44,760 nucleotides of DNA, taken from the NCBI GenBank assembly GCA_003550305.1, contig QKYT01000101.1, positions 28,000 through 72,759 of the forward strand. Reading direction: 5' to 3'. The notes beneath the pieces were generated by a model that worked only from the letters and a program-made list of their open reading frames with translations, was not told the DNA's origin and ran no database searches. Source of the DNA: Glomus cerebriforme. Its lineage: Eukaryota > Glomeromycota > Glomeromycetes > Glomerales > Glomeraceae. Below are positions 36,054-44,760 of the stretch, piece after piece; position 1 is the first letter of the stretch, and every line of letters begins with the position of its first letter. Both the position numbers and the translations under genes were made by a program.

Positions 36054-37493
36054 TGTTAAAATTAAAATCACAATTCTTGAAAATAAGTTTGAATGAATAA
36101 TTTAGAAAGCAAATTTGTAAATTATCATAATCAGTGTGGAAATTGATATAAGCCTCATTAAGCCACGAACAAAACAATGAAACGGAATAATACAATAAAT
36201 TTAAATAATTTGCTAACATAAATTTTATAATCGAAACTAGTTTAAACGAGTTTAGAACCCCAAAATCTCTAACATTGTTTTAAACACAAACTATTTCAAA
36301 ACTCCTAATTTCGAAACTCCCGAAACTGAATCGATCATCCGATAATGATACAATGATAACCTTTATTTATTTTTAATTCCTTACAACATGTATCATTAAA
36401 AATAAAAGAAAAGTTAATTTCTAATCGGTAAATTGAGAGGGTTGTAAATGTTTTTTACTTTCTAATGTTCTTTTTTTTTTATTTAATTTTTTTTAAAATT
36501 CCAGAAAAGTCTTTTTTTTTTGTAATTTCAGCATTCTTGTAAGTTTGGCATTTTCGAAATTTGGTTTTGTACTCGCATGTGTTGGTGTTCCTATTTCTCC
36601 GATTACAATTTCTTTTCTTGTTTGTTTTTCACCAAACATCTACGGATATATTTTTGACACTTATTATCTCTACGGATGTACAGTAAGTGCCACTAGTATA
36701 TTTCGGATTCTGTTTTTCGAAGGTTTATTTTACTTAGATCATATTACTCCATTAATTTTGCCTATATGATATAAAAGTATAAAAGAAAAAGGTGAATTGT
36801 TTCTCAATATGAATAGAATTATCCTTAGTAATAAAATCATTAAAAATCAACAAAAATTTAATGATTTTTTTATACTAAATGAATATACATAATAAAATAA
36901 CGTTGATTAAAAATACACTAAAGATTCTAACCCGTACTAAAACTAACACTTTATGGGAATGAATCGTTTAACTATTTTCCGTTTGTCTATGCGATGTTGA
37001 TAAAAGTGCACGTAATAAAAAAAGACATATTGATGATAAATCAGTGGTATTAAGTCGATTGAAAATGATAGTAACGTTTATGTGAAGCTAAAAGATACAC
37101 TCACAGAGACATTGTGAATGTGCAATTGAAGATCTCGACATTTATGGGATTCGCTCGATCAAAAAATCACATAATACTCAAAATCGGATGTATTTCGGTC
37201 GAATTGTAACGGAATAATTAATTATGGGGTCATTTTATTATTAGTAAATTTATGAATTTTTTGTTAAAGTGTTGCATGAATGTTTTGGGGAATCAATTTA
37301 TTATGTGAAATTATTTTATCGCAATGCAACATTTTATACGCCTTTCTATTTTTTTTTTTTACTGTATAAAATTTAATATGGATGTAAGAAGAAAAAAAAA
37401 AATAGGGAAGTAGTATTTTATCAACCCAAGGTTTTGCTAATTCTTATTACAGAAAGTTCATAATAGATTGTAATAGATTCGAAAATTGATACT
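36054..37493. other. Intergenic region, no gene seen
   Basis: The right part of the first 200 bp should contain the promoter of the Argonaute copy at 33289-36053. A 74-codon frame at 36545-36769 starts only at TTG, is hydrophobic and has no family resemblance. The rest is AT-rich with homopolymers near 37350 and 37390. Confidence 0.45.
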
Positions 37494-37625
37494 TTACTCA
37501 TATGATCGATCATATGATACTGTATATTTACCAAATACTTTATCGAACAACAGCTGTGCCCTCTCGCGTCTGGAACCTTTCTCATAATTAGCAATCGTCT
37601 CGAGACACTTAGTATAACAGTCCAT
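37494..37625 (-). CDS. Possible small gene or first exon
   Basis: A 43-aa frame from ATG 37625 (MDCYTKCLETIANYEKGSRR, then ERAQLLFDKVFGKYTV) in a less AT-biased island. Its residue mix is protein-like, unlike random AT sequence. A possible splice donor (TTTG|GTAAAT) follows the FDKVFG codons, so it could be exon 1 of a longer gene whose later exons I could not find. Its 3' end contains a 20-bp palindrome. It is divergent to the gene at 38098. No family is recognised. Confidence 0.35.
   Translation of the reverse strand: MDCYTKCLETIANYEKGSRRERAQLLFDKVFGKYTVSYDRSYE
37498..37517. repeat. Perfect 20-bp palindrome
   Basis: TCATATGATCGATCATATGA is identical to its own reverse complement. It lies at the 3' end of the small minus-strand ORF and about 580 bp upstream of the gene at 38098. 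Confidence 0.85.
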
Positions 37626-38097
37626 TTTCAAATTAAACGGTCGGTCTTGTTCTTATTATAACTTAACGTTAACAGAGTGGTCAAAAATTCTAGAATTCCG
37701 GATATTTAAATTTTAAATAAATCCATAAAACTGAAAATTCAACTACCGATAAATACTGATCTGTTAAAATCACTTCTTTTTACACAAGCAATTTCGCCAT
37801 TCACACGGTTTATTTTATTCAGTTGTTTAAAAATCTGTCTTTTAAAGCGTAATTAGTAATTACAAATATAATGTATTCTTTTAATAGATAATAAAATAAA
37901 ATACGACAATATAATTTGCGTTAATAACTTACTATATTATTCCACAAAATTAATTTATATTAACACAAAATTACATAGCTTTCAACACGTGACATATTTC
38001 AAATAGTAGTAATTTCTAATTGGGTATTTTGCATCATATGTGACACTATGAACAAAGATGAGATTCGGCAACAAAAAAATTTTTATTAAAATTTATA

Positions 38098-39024
38098 ATG
38101 AGAGTAAAACATAATAAAGTATATTTATACAACAATTCTTTCGAATATATTCAAACTGCAAAGTCTTGGTCAGAAGCTGCAAAAATATCAGGAGCAGTTT
38201 CTTATAAAATCGTTTACAAATACCTAGACTCTGGAGAATTATTTGAAGATAGCTGGTATTTTTTTTCTAAAGAGTTTGCTTCTGAACGAATATCAGAACT
38301 AAAGGCTACTACAAACGCAAAAGATATTCCAAGTAAATATATATAAACTCATAAATAAATATATATATATATTTTTTAGCATTTTAATATTTAAAAAATG
38401 TATTTAAATCTATTTTTTTAGATTTATTGGCAAATGAAAGTTATCAAGGACAAATTATTATAATTTACCTATATAAATGCAGCAAGGTACATAAACGTCG
38501 TTCATATCAACTTGTTAAAGTTGCTGAGGATGTCCTTGAAGCAGCAAATTTTTTGAATACCTCCTGTAAAATTGTTGAAAGGCACTTGAATTCTAACAAA
38601 CATTTTAAAATTGGAAAGGATAATAAATACTTAATATGCTCAAAGAAAATTAAAGATGGTGATGATTTTAATTTAAATCTTGGGATTTGAATAAACATAA
38701 ATTAATTTATATAATTGTTCATAGAAGATGATGATATCAACAATATCAATAATCAAGAAGCTGAACCCGAACCTGAACCTACAATTCAATTGCCTTTATC
38801 AGTATTGCCGGATACAGTAAGTGAAAACAAACAAATAAACTTAATAAATATATTAGTCATTTATTTACAGTTTAAGTTTTTAATAGGACTTTTTACATTC
38901 AATTCGTCGATTTGCCACAAATCATTATACAAATGTATATCCAATTCCAGAAATATTTGGGCAGATGGATGAGACTGCTCTGTTGACAATAAGTATTTTG
39001 TTACAAGAATATATCAATCAATAA
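38098..39024 (+). CDS. NUMOD1-like repeat protein with Rrn10-like C-terminus
   Basis: Four exons (38098-38332, 38422-38658, 38725-38816, 38887-39024) sum to 702 nt, 233 aa. All junctions are GT-AG and in frame. Residues about 5-60 (KVYLYNNSFEYIQTAKSWSE, then a helix and KYLDSGELFEDSWYF) resemble a NUMOD1 module, a DNA-binding unit of homing endonucleases. A second, weaker module follows at about 85-150 (IIYLYKC ... AANFLNTSCKIVERHLNS). A short acidic linker with an EPEPEP run leads to the C-terminal 46 residues, FLHSIRRFATNHYTNVYPIP then EIFGQMDETALLTISILLQE. As I recall it, this resembles the Rrn10 subunit of the RNA polymerase I upstream activating factor, which has a similar Y-A-T helix and an FDETSLITLGLLIE motif. 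No nuclease domain is present. Gene structure is likely; both domain calls need profile searches. Confidence 0.6.
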
Positions 39025-39057
39025 CATAGTGTAAAAATTAATATTTATTTTGTATTA

Positions 39058-40200
39058 TCATGATATTGTTTCTTCTGGAGATTTAATTTCTCTTTTTTCC
39101 AAAACTTTATCAATTAAACCAAATTCTAATGCTTCTTCGGCATCCATGAAATAATCTCTTTCAACAGCTTTTTCGATTTCTTCTAAACTATGTTTCTTGG
39201 TATGTTTTTTATAAATCTTGTTTAATCTTTCTCTAACTCTTAGTATTTCTTTTGCATGAATAGCAATATCACTCGCTTGTCCTGTTGCTCCTCCTATTGG
39301 CTGATGTATCATTATACTTGAATTTGGAAGTGCGTATCGTTTACCTGGTTCTCCTATTTTGATCAAACGAAAAATTAATTGAAATCAATATATTTGCATT
39401 AATATTAATAATTAATAATTAATACCTGCAGCAAGTAATAAAGATCCCATTGAACATGCTTGACCATTACAAAGTGTTGATACAGGCGATTGGATGTACT
39501 GAATGAATTATCAGACGAATAGACGAATGTATTAATAAAATAAATATTTAATATCTAAATTTTCCATAAAACAAAGTACCTGCATCTATAAAAAGAAAAT
39601 ATTTTTATATTAGAATTATAAATAATAATTGATAAGAAATATTTTTAAATATGACTTACTGTATCATAAATTGCCATTCCAGCCGTAACGCATCCACCAG
39701 GACTATTAATATATAAACTAATTGGTTTGTCTGGATTTTCAGCTTCAAGAAATAATAATTGTGCTATTACTACTGATGCCACACTGTCTTCTATCTTTTA
39801 ATATAAATAAATTAAGTTTAGAAATTTCGTAAAAAGATAACAAAAAATTTTACTACTTACGTGACCATTCAGACATACAATTCGTTCTTTCAACAACCGA
39901 GAAAATATATCATAAGATCGTTCTCCTCTTGCCTACATTTATTTAAAATAAATGAACTAAGCAATAAAATAAATAAACAAAATACAGCTTCATTTCTTTT
40001 CATTTTTTTTTTTTTTTGATCATATATACCGTTTGCTCAACAACAAATGGGATTAAAGCTTGTGCTCTAAATTGTGAAGAACATCGACTAAAGCTATCTT
40101 TTTCCGTATTAAATTTTATATAAGGATAACCATTATGAAATTTTCGGTTTGTAAGGAATTGACGCGTTCTTATTAATGTTCGCGTTAAAACAAACTTCAT
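39058..40200 (-). CDS. ClpP: Mitochondrial ATP-dependent Clp protease proteolytic subunit
   Basis: Serine protease subunit that forms the barrel of the mitochondrial-matrix Clp protease and degrades proteins fed by a ClpX-type ATPase. Six exons (40200-40030, 39932-39861, 39794-39660, 39585-39580, 39498-39426, 39353-39058) sum to 753 nt, 250 aa. The start [20 protein letters not shown] is basic and Ser/Thr-rich with no acids, a mitochondrial presequence. The body shows [33 protein letters not shown], catalytic S144 ([14 protein letters not shown]), H169 (MIHQPIGG) and D219 (VERDYFMDA). The fourth exon is only 6 nt (Met-Gln) and restores the conserved YDTMQYI. ClpP is absent from many yeasts but present in other fungi. 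It is divergent from the next gene, sharing 177 bp of upstream DNA. Confidence 0.95.
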
Positions 40201-40377
40201 TGTCAAAGATCATGAAATATTTAAATCAGTCAATGCAGGCTCAATCTAAATTACTAAAATTTGTCCTTGTGTCACATAAATTTGGGGTAGTTGAACAGAT
40301 CTACTGGGGTTCTTCTTTTGGTTAGAAGCGATCAAAATTTCAAAATCGTTTGTTTTTAAAAATTAGCATAATTAACA
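40201..40377. promoter_or_regulatory. Divergent promoter region of ClpP and MMSDH
   Basis: Only 177 bp separate the two start codons of divergently transcribed genes for mitochondrial-matrix proteins, so both promoters and 5' UTRs must lie here. I see no named binding site with confidence. Confidence 0.5.
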
Positions 40378-42579
40378 ATGTTTTCTCGTTTAAGGTTCCA
40401 TCCAAAAACCACGTCTATAGTAAAGAATATTAATGAAAATTATTGGAGAATAAATCGGTCCTTTTCTACAATATCACCTTCACTACAACCTGCTTCACCA
40501 GTTGATTCACTGAAAAGTTTTCGCAAAACTCCTTTGTTTATAAATGGAGAGTTTATTGAATCACAGACTGATAATTGGATTCCCGTTCATAATCCTGTAA
40601 ATGAACTAAATTAATGAAATCACTTATTGATTTTATGAACTTTTTATTCATATATGTTTCATTATATTTAAGGCAAATAACGACCTAGTAACTCTTGTCC
40701 CGGAAACTACACCACGAGAATTGAATGATGCGGTGGAAATAGCCGCTGATGCATTTAAATCTTGGAGGAAATCTTCAATTCTCACAAGACAACGCGTATT
40801 ATTAGACTTGCAGCTTTTAATCCGTGAACATACTGATATAATTGCAAAGTCCATCACTGAAGAGCAAGGTAAAACCTTTGCTGATGCAAAAGGTGATGTG
40901 TTACGTGGTAGACAAGTAGTAGAACATGCGTGTGGTATTACAAATTTATTATTGGGTGAACAATTAACTGTAGCTAATGATATGGATACATATACCATAA
41001 GAGAACCATTAGGTGTTACTGCTGGTATTTGTCCATTTAATTTTCCGGCAATGATACCATTATGGATGTTTCCTTTGTCTATTGCTGCCGGAAATACTGT
41101 GATTATTAAGCCTAGTGAACGTGGTCCTAGTGCTATGATGACACTTGCTCAATTGGCTAAAGAAGCTGGTGTTCCAGATGGCGTTCTAAATGTTGTTCAT
41201 GGATCTGTTGGAACTGTGAATTTCTTATGTGATAATGAACATATTAAAGCAATATCTTTTGTTGGAAGTGATAAAGGTAAGAGATCAAATAACTATGAGT
41301 TTTGATAGATTGTTACTATATTTACGCGTCAGTTACCATCATATAGCTGGAAAGTATATTCATCAACGAGGTACTTCAAACGGGAAGAGAGTACAGGTAG
41401 TTACCAAACAGTTTCTTATCATTTTTTTTAAAAAAAGAACTTATTATTTTTAAACCTTTTTAGGCGAATTTAGGTGCAAAAAATCACGGTGTTATAATGC
41501 CAGATGCCAATAAGGTATTTAATAAAATGAAAATTTTACTATCATTTAAGTAATTAACAGAACAAAATGTTGTATTATATATTAGAATCATACTTTAAAC
41601 CAATTGGCTGGTGCCGCTTTTGGGGCTGCAGGACAACGCTGTATGGCGTTATCCACTGCTGTTTTTGTAGGTGAAGCACAGGAATGGCTTCCCGAACTTG
41701 TGGAACGCGCAAAAACGCTTAAAATAACTGGAGGATTTGAACCTGATGCTGATATTGGACCCTTGATTTCTCGCGATGCAAAAACACGTGTTGAACAGTT
41801 GATTCAAAGTGGAGTTGAACAAGGGGCCAAATTAGAATTGGACGGTCGTAATCCAAGTGTTCCTGAAAAATATAAAAATGGAAATTTTGTTGGACCAACA
41901 ATCTTATCTAAGGTTACTACAAATATGGATTGCTACAAGGTAAATAATATTTATAGAGGAAAGTTGGTTTTTTTTCAACTTTTAGTAAATCGTATTATGT
42001 TTATAGAAAGAAATATTTGGACCTGTTCTTGTTTGTTTAAGTGTTGATACACTAGACGAAGCAATTGATTTAATTAATAAAAATCCTTATGGAAATGGAA
42101 CGGCTATTTTCACAAACAGTGGAAGTAACGCTCGTTATTTTACAAGTAACGTTGAAGTCGGACAAATTGGCAGTAAGTTTTATGAGCTAATTACGTACAG
42201 AACCTGAATTATTTTTTAATTTCATACTTTTTTACTTTAGTAAATGTGCCTATTCCTGTTCCTTTGCCAATGTTTTCATTTACTGGCAACCGCGCTTCTA
42301 TTCAAGGTGATGTTAACTTTTGTAAGTAATGAATTTTATAATTTTTATATGAAAAATTTTTTACTATATACCTATCCTCTAATTCTATTTTTATCAAAGA
42401 TGGAAAATCCGGTTTACAATTTTATACACAAACTAAAACTATTACTTCTTTATGGAGACATGAAGATGTAAATCATACCAAGTCTGCTGTCACTATGGTA
42501 AGCACAAGATTAAAATTTTTCATAAATTTAAATTTTATTTACTAATTCAATTCTGAATATATAGCCTACAATGCGATAA
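40378..42579 (+). CDS. ALDH6A1: Methylmalonate-semialdehyde dehydrogenase (acylating)
   Basis: CoA-dependent mitochondrial aldehyde dehydrogenase of valine, pyrimidine and inositol catabolism. It converts malonate or methylmalonate semialdehyde to acetyl- or propionyl-CoA. Nine exons (40378-40596, 40673-41276, 41347-41396, 41464-41514, 41586-41939, 42007-42172, 42241-42321, 42400-42497, 42565-42579) sum to 1638 nt, 545 aa. The first ~40 residues ([20 protein letters not shown] on) are a basic mitochondrial presequence. Family blocks follow: [40 protein letters not shown], catalytic C327 in [25 protein letters not shown], and [18 protein letters not shown]. The last exon encodes only PTMR, matching the VTMPTM-type tail of the family. 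No lesion is seen. The gene symbol follows the animal orthologue. Confidence 0.95.
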
Positions 42580-44073
42580 TAATTTTAAAATCATTATAAT
42601 TAATCATTATAAAGTTGACTATTTATACTATTTATTTAATTTTATAATATAACCGAGACAAAAATTTTATGCTACTTTTAAGACTTAAGACTTGGCCTAA
42701 AATAAATTACAAAAGCTCAGGCGTGTACCAGTATTACACCAATACATACCTGTAATTCTTTAATACTAGAAAACCCCTTTTATATTATTCTAATTATAAA
42801 GTAGTATATACCATAATATAAATTATAGATTTGACCCATATAAAATCATTCAATAGATTGCTCAGTTGTATATTTCAAAATTTATTAAAACGGTATACGA
42901 CTATACGCAGTAGAGCTGTAACTTAGTAATGTAAATTGGATAAGCGCAGTAGGCGCAGCGTACATTAAATAATAATTGCGCCAATAATTCTCACTTTGCA
43001 GATAGTGCGCATATGATTGTACAAGATTTTTACAGATTTTTACATTTTGCGTACATGGAAATATTTTGAATTTATATCAACCCTCGGCGTGTAATCTTCT
43101 CGTTTTTTTCTCTTCCGGAGTATGCGGACATTCTTTGAATCAAGTTACTTTGGCCTAAGAGAAAAGAGATTTTATAATTTTTTGTATAATTATACGAGAT
43201 AAAAAATGATTTTGAGATCAAACTTACACATCTAATATGGCGTCAGAGGACGACATAATACACGTCATCGTCCTTATACAGCCTTATTAAAATCAAAAAT
43301 TTTCTGGAATTCTGGAATGCTCAACGCTATCATTTGGGAATTAACTTATTTGAGAAATAATCTGGAACGGATACATATCACCTTTAATCTTTAATATAAT
43401 GAAGTAAAAAAAAAAAAAAAAAAAAAGACAAATTTCAAAAGCATATCACGTGAAAATTTAACGCAACGAATGATTTGCTTGTTTACAACCAATCTTTGTG
43501 ATTTTGTTTATTTTCGTAAATTGGCGGTTTTTCCTCCATCATTGAGTTTGATCATCATGGTACTATTTATATTAAGTTTCAAAAAACCTTTATCATTCGT
43601 TGTAATTGTTGTTTAATCTAAATTTAGTATATCATAGATTTCTCAAATAGGTAAATGCTTTTTGCATACTGTTTTTTTTCTTTTAATTTATATTCAAATA
43701 TGGTGTAAATGCTGAATCAATCGTTACTTTAAAAAAGGATCGCCTATGTAAATACAACAACGGTGTAACCTGAATTTAGATCGATAAAATTTTCTTGTTA
43801 TTTAATTAAAGAAAAAAAATCACGCATTTTACACAAAGATGAATTTGTTATTACATTCGATAATTCTTTTCATCGATTTATCGAAAATCTAGAAAATTTT
43901 TAATGTTACTCATGCGAAATGAATGAATGAATGATTTATTTATTTATTTATTTTATTATAAATACACTTCGAATTTGATATGAATATTGGCATTATTTTT
44001 TTCTAAGACTGAATTTTTCTTTAACTTATATTATACTGTGAATATTTATACAAAATATAAGTTATAAAATAAG
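42580..44073. other. Intergenic region
   Basis: AT-rich spacer. A less AT-biased patch at 42890-43330 contains a possible spliced mini-gene on the minus strand (43145-43256, see findings). A run of 22 A residues lies near 43407-43428. The last 150 bp is the likely promoter of the repeat protein starting at 44074. No certain gene. Confidence 0.45.
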
Positions 44074-44760
44074 ATGAATGAAGGTCCGAATTATTATACT
44101 CCTGGAGGAATGAATCAAGGTTTTGATGGTCAAGGAAGTGATAATATGTATCAAAAACGACAACAATATCCATATTCGAAAAATGAGAGACCTTTAAATT
44201 TATCTCAAGAACATCAATTGCTTCAAGCAAGTCAGCTACCTAATAATAATAATAATATCTATAATCATCCTTCTTCTCCCAGTGGTCAAACTCCTGTTTA
44301 TAATGCTTATCCAACAATTCAACCTCCTCCATCGTTACAAAATCAACAAAATATTCCCAGAATTTCCCCATCACCACAAAAACCACAAATTTATATTGAA
44401 AATCAACAATTTCTTCCACCATCGTCAAATAAACCTTATGGAAAATTTCCTCCATCGTCACCAAATAAAAATTATCCTCCACCATCACCAAGTAAAAATT
44501 ATCCTTCACCGTCATCAAGTAAAAATTATCCTCCACCGTCATCAAATAAAAATTATCCTCCACCATCACAAAATAATAAATATCCTCCATCATCAAAGAA
44601 TAAAAATTATTCTACCCTATCACCAAATGAAAATTATTCTTCTCCACCACAGAATAAAATTTATACTCCACCATCACAGAATAAAAACTATCCTTCTCAG
44701 TTGCCAAATGATAATTATCGTTCACAGTCACCAAGTAAAAATTATCCTTCTCCATTACCA
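44074..44760 (+). CDS. Pro/Ser/Asn/Tyr-rich repeat protein, partial (3' end outside window)
   Basis: Open frame from ATG 44074 to the right edge (229 codons, no stop). The N-terminus is MNEGPNYYTPGGMNQGFDGQ, followed by Gln/Asn-rich and Pro-rich low complexity. From about 44446 it becomes a tandem array of a 9-residue unit, roughly PPPSSNKNY, at least nine times, encoded by diverged 27-nt units. No membrane segment, signal peptide or known domain is visible in the part present. Such disordered extensions occur at the N-termini of annexin-like, calpain-like and coat-associated proteins, but nothing here decides. An antisense frame over the same repeats is its shadow. Confidence 0.7.
   Translation, partial: MNEGPNYYTPGGMNQGFDGQGSDNMYQKRQQYPYSKNERPLNLSQEHQLLQASQLPNNNNNIYNHPSSPSGQTPVYNAYPTIQPPPSLQNQQNIPRISPSPQKPQIYIENQQFLPPSSNKPYGKFPPSSPNKNYPPPSPSKNYPSPSSSKNYPPPSSNKNYPPPSQNNKYPPSSKNKNYSTLSPNENYSSPPQNKIYTPPSQNKNYPSQLPNDNYRSQSPSKNYPSPLP
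44446..44751 (+). repeat. 27-nt coding minisatellite
   Basis: Diverged copies of a 27-nt unit encoding a 9-residue period that ends Lys-Asn-Tyr (KNY) in most copies, with the tyrosine spaced every nine residues. The copies differ at many synonymous and some coding positions. Confidence 0.75.

Noticed and set aside
36545..36769. 74-codon hydrophobic plus-strand frame
   Set aside because: Starts at TTG after poly-T tracts; hydrophobicity is explained by T-rich sequence and no splice partner was found.
41229..41453. 74-codon plus-strand frame in the dehydrogenase
   Set aside because: Wrong-frame read-through of an exon and its introns; the spliced gene explains the region.
42890..43000. Possible tRNA in a less AT-rich patch
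   Set aside because: No T-loop GTTCRANNC motif or cloverleaf pairing could be found by eye.
44240..44596. 118-codon minus-strand repeat frame
   Set aside because: Antisense of the Pro/Ser repeat protein; its repeats are forced by the coding minisatellite on the other strand.
1..44760. CRISPR arrays, operons, bacterial-type promoters or phage features
   Set aside because: The window is eukaryotic; no evenly spaced repeats with unique spacers were seen and genes are spliced and individually transcribed.

Overview
This window is nuclear DNA of a very AT-rich, intron-dense fungus. The evidence is short GT-AG introns of about 60-100 bp in almost every gene, an Ndt80-type transcription factor, ATG4, mitochondrial ClpP and methylmalonate-semialdehyde dehydrogenase, a lone 5S rRNA gene, and a multi-copy Argonaute cluster. 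The combination, above all the Argonaute amplification and the base composition, best fits an arbuscular mycorrhizal fungus (Glomeromycotina, Rhizophagus-like). That assignment is inference. Small N runs mark assembly gaps.

Layout: 1-3443 is AT-rich intergenic DNA holding a ~930-bp element with TTAA-flanked terminal inverted repeats. Then come ubiquitin-activating enzyme E1 (3444-7890, +, 19 exons), a ketohexokinase-like pfkB sugar kinase (8345-9539, +), an Ndt80/PhoG-type transcription factor (10336-12958, +), ATG4 cysteine protease (14088-17317, -, 10 exons, with a first exon missed by simple ORF calling), small hypothetical genes, a solitary 5S rRNA gene (18894-19011, +), a C-terminal-anchor membrane protein (19127-19642, -), and a gene-poor stretch with a GIY-YIG nuclease relic.

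22415-36053 is a head-to-tail array of four Argonaute paralogues on the minus strand. Two have intact four-exon reading frames (828 and 847 aa) and two are decaying pseudogenes. Both intact copies keep the visible guide 5'-end-binding residues of the MID domain. Both have lost the first catalytic aspartate of the PIWI slicer tetrad (Phe in one, Ser in the other), and one has also lost the third (Asp to Asn). They look like guide-binding, non-slicing Argonautes.

36054-44760 holds a short exon-like ORF with a 20-bp palindrome and a four-exon gene with two NUMOD1-like modules joined to an Rrn10-like C-terminus. It also holds mitochondrial ClpP (-, with a 6-nt microexon) and methylmalonate-semialdehyde dehydrogenase (+), which share a 177-bp divergent promoter. 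A proline/serine/asparagine-rich protein of 9-residue repeats runs off the right edge.

The housekeeping genes are not functionally linked as an operon would be. The notable local biology is the Argonaute birth-and-decay array, the possible capture of homing-endonuclease DNA-binding modules by a nuclear gene, and the paired mitochondrial genes. Exon coordinates were derived by hand from splice signals and family conservation. For all recognised intact genes the exon sums are multiples of three.
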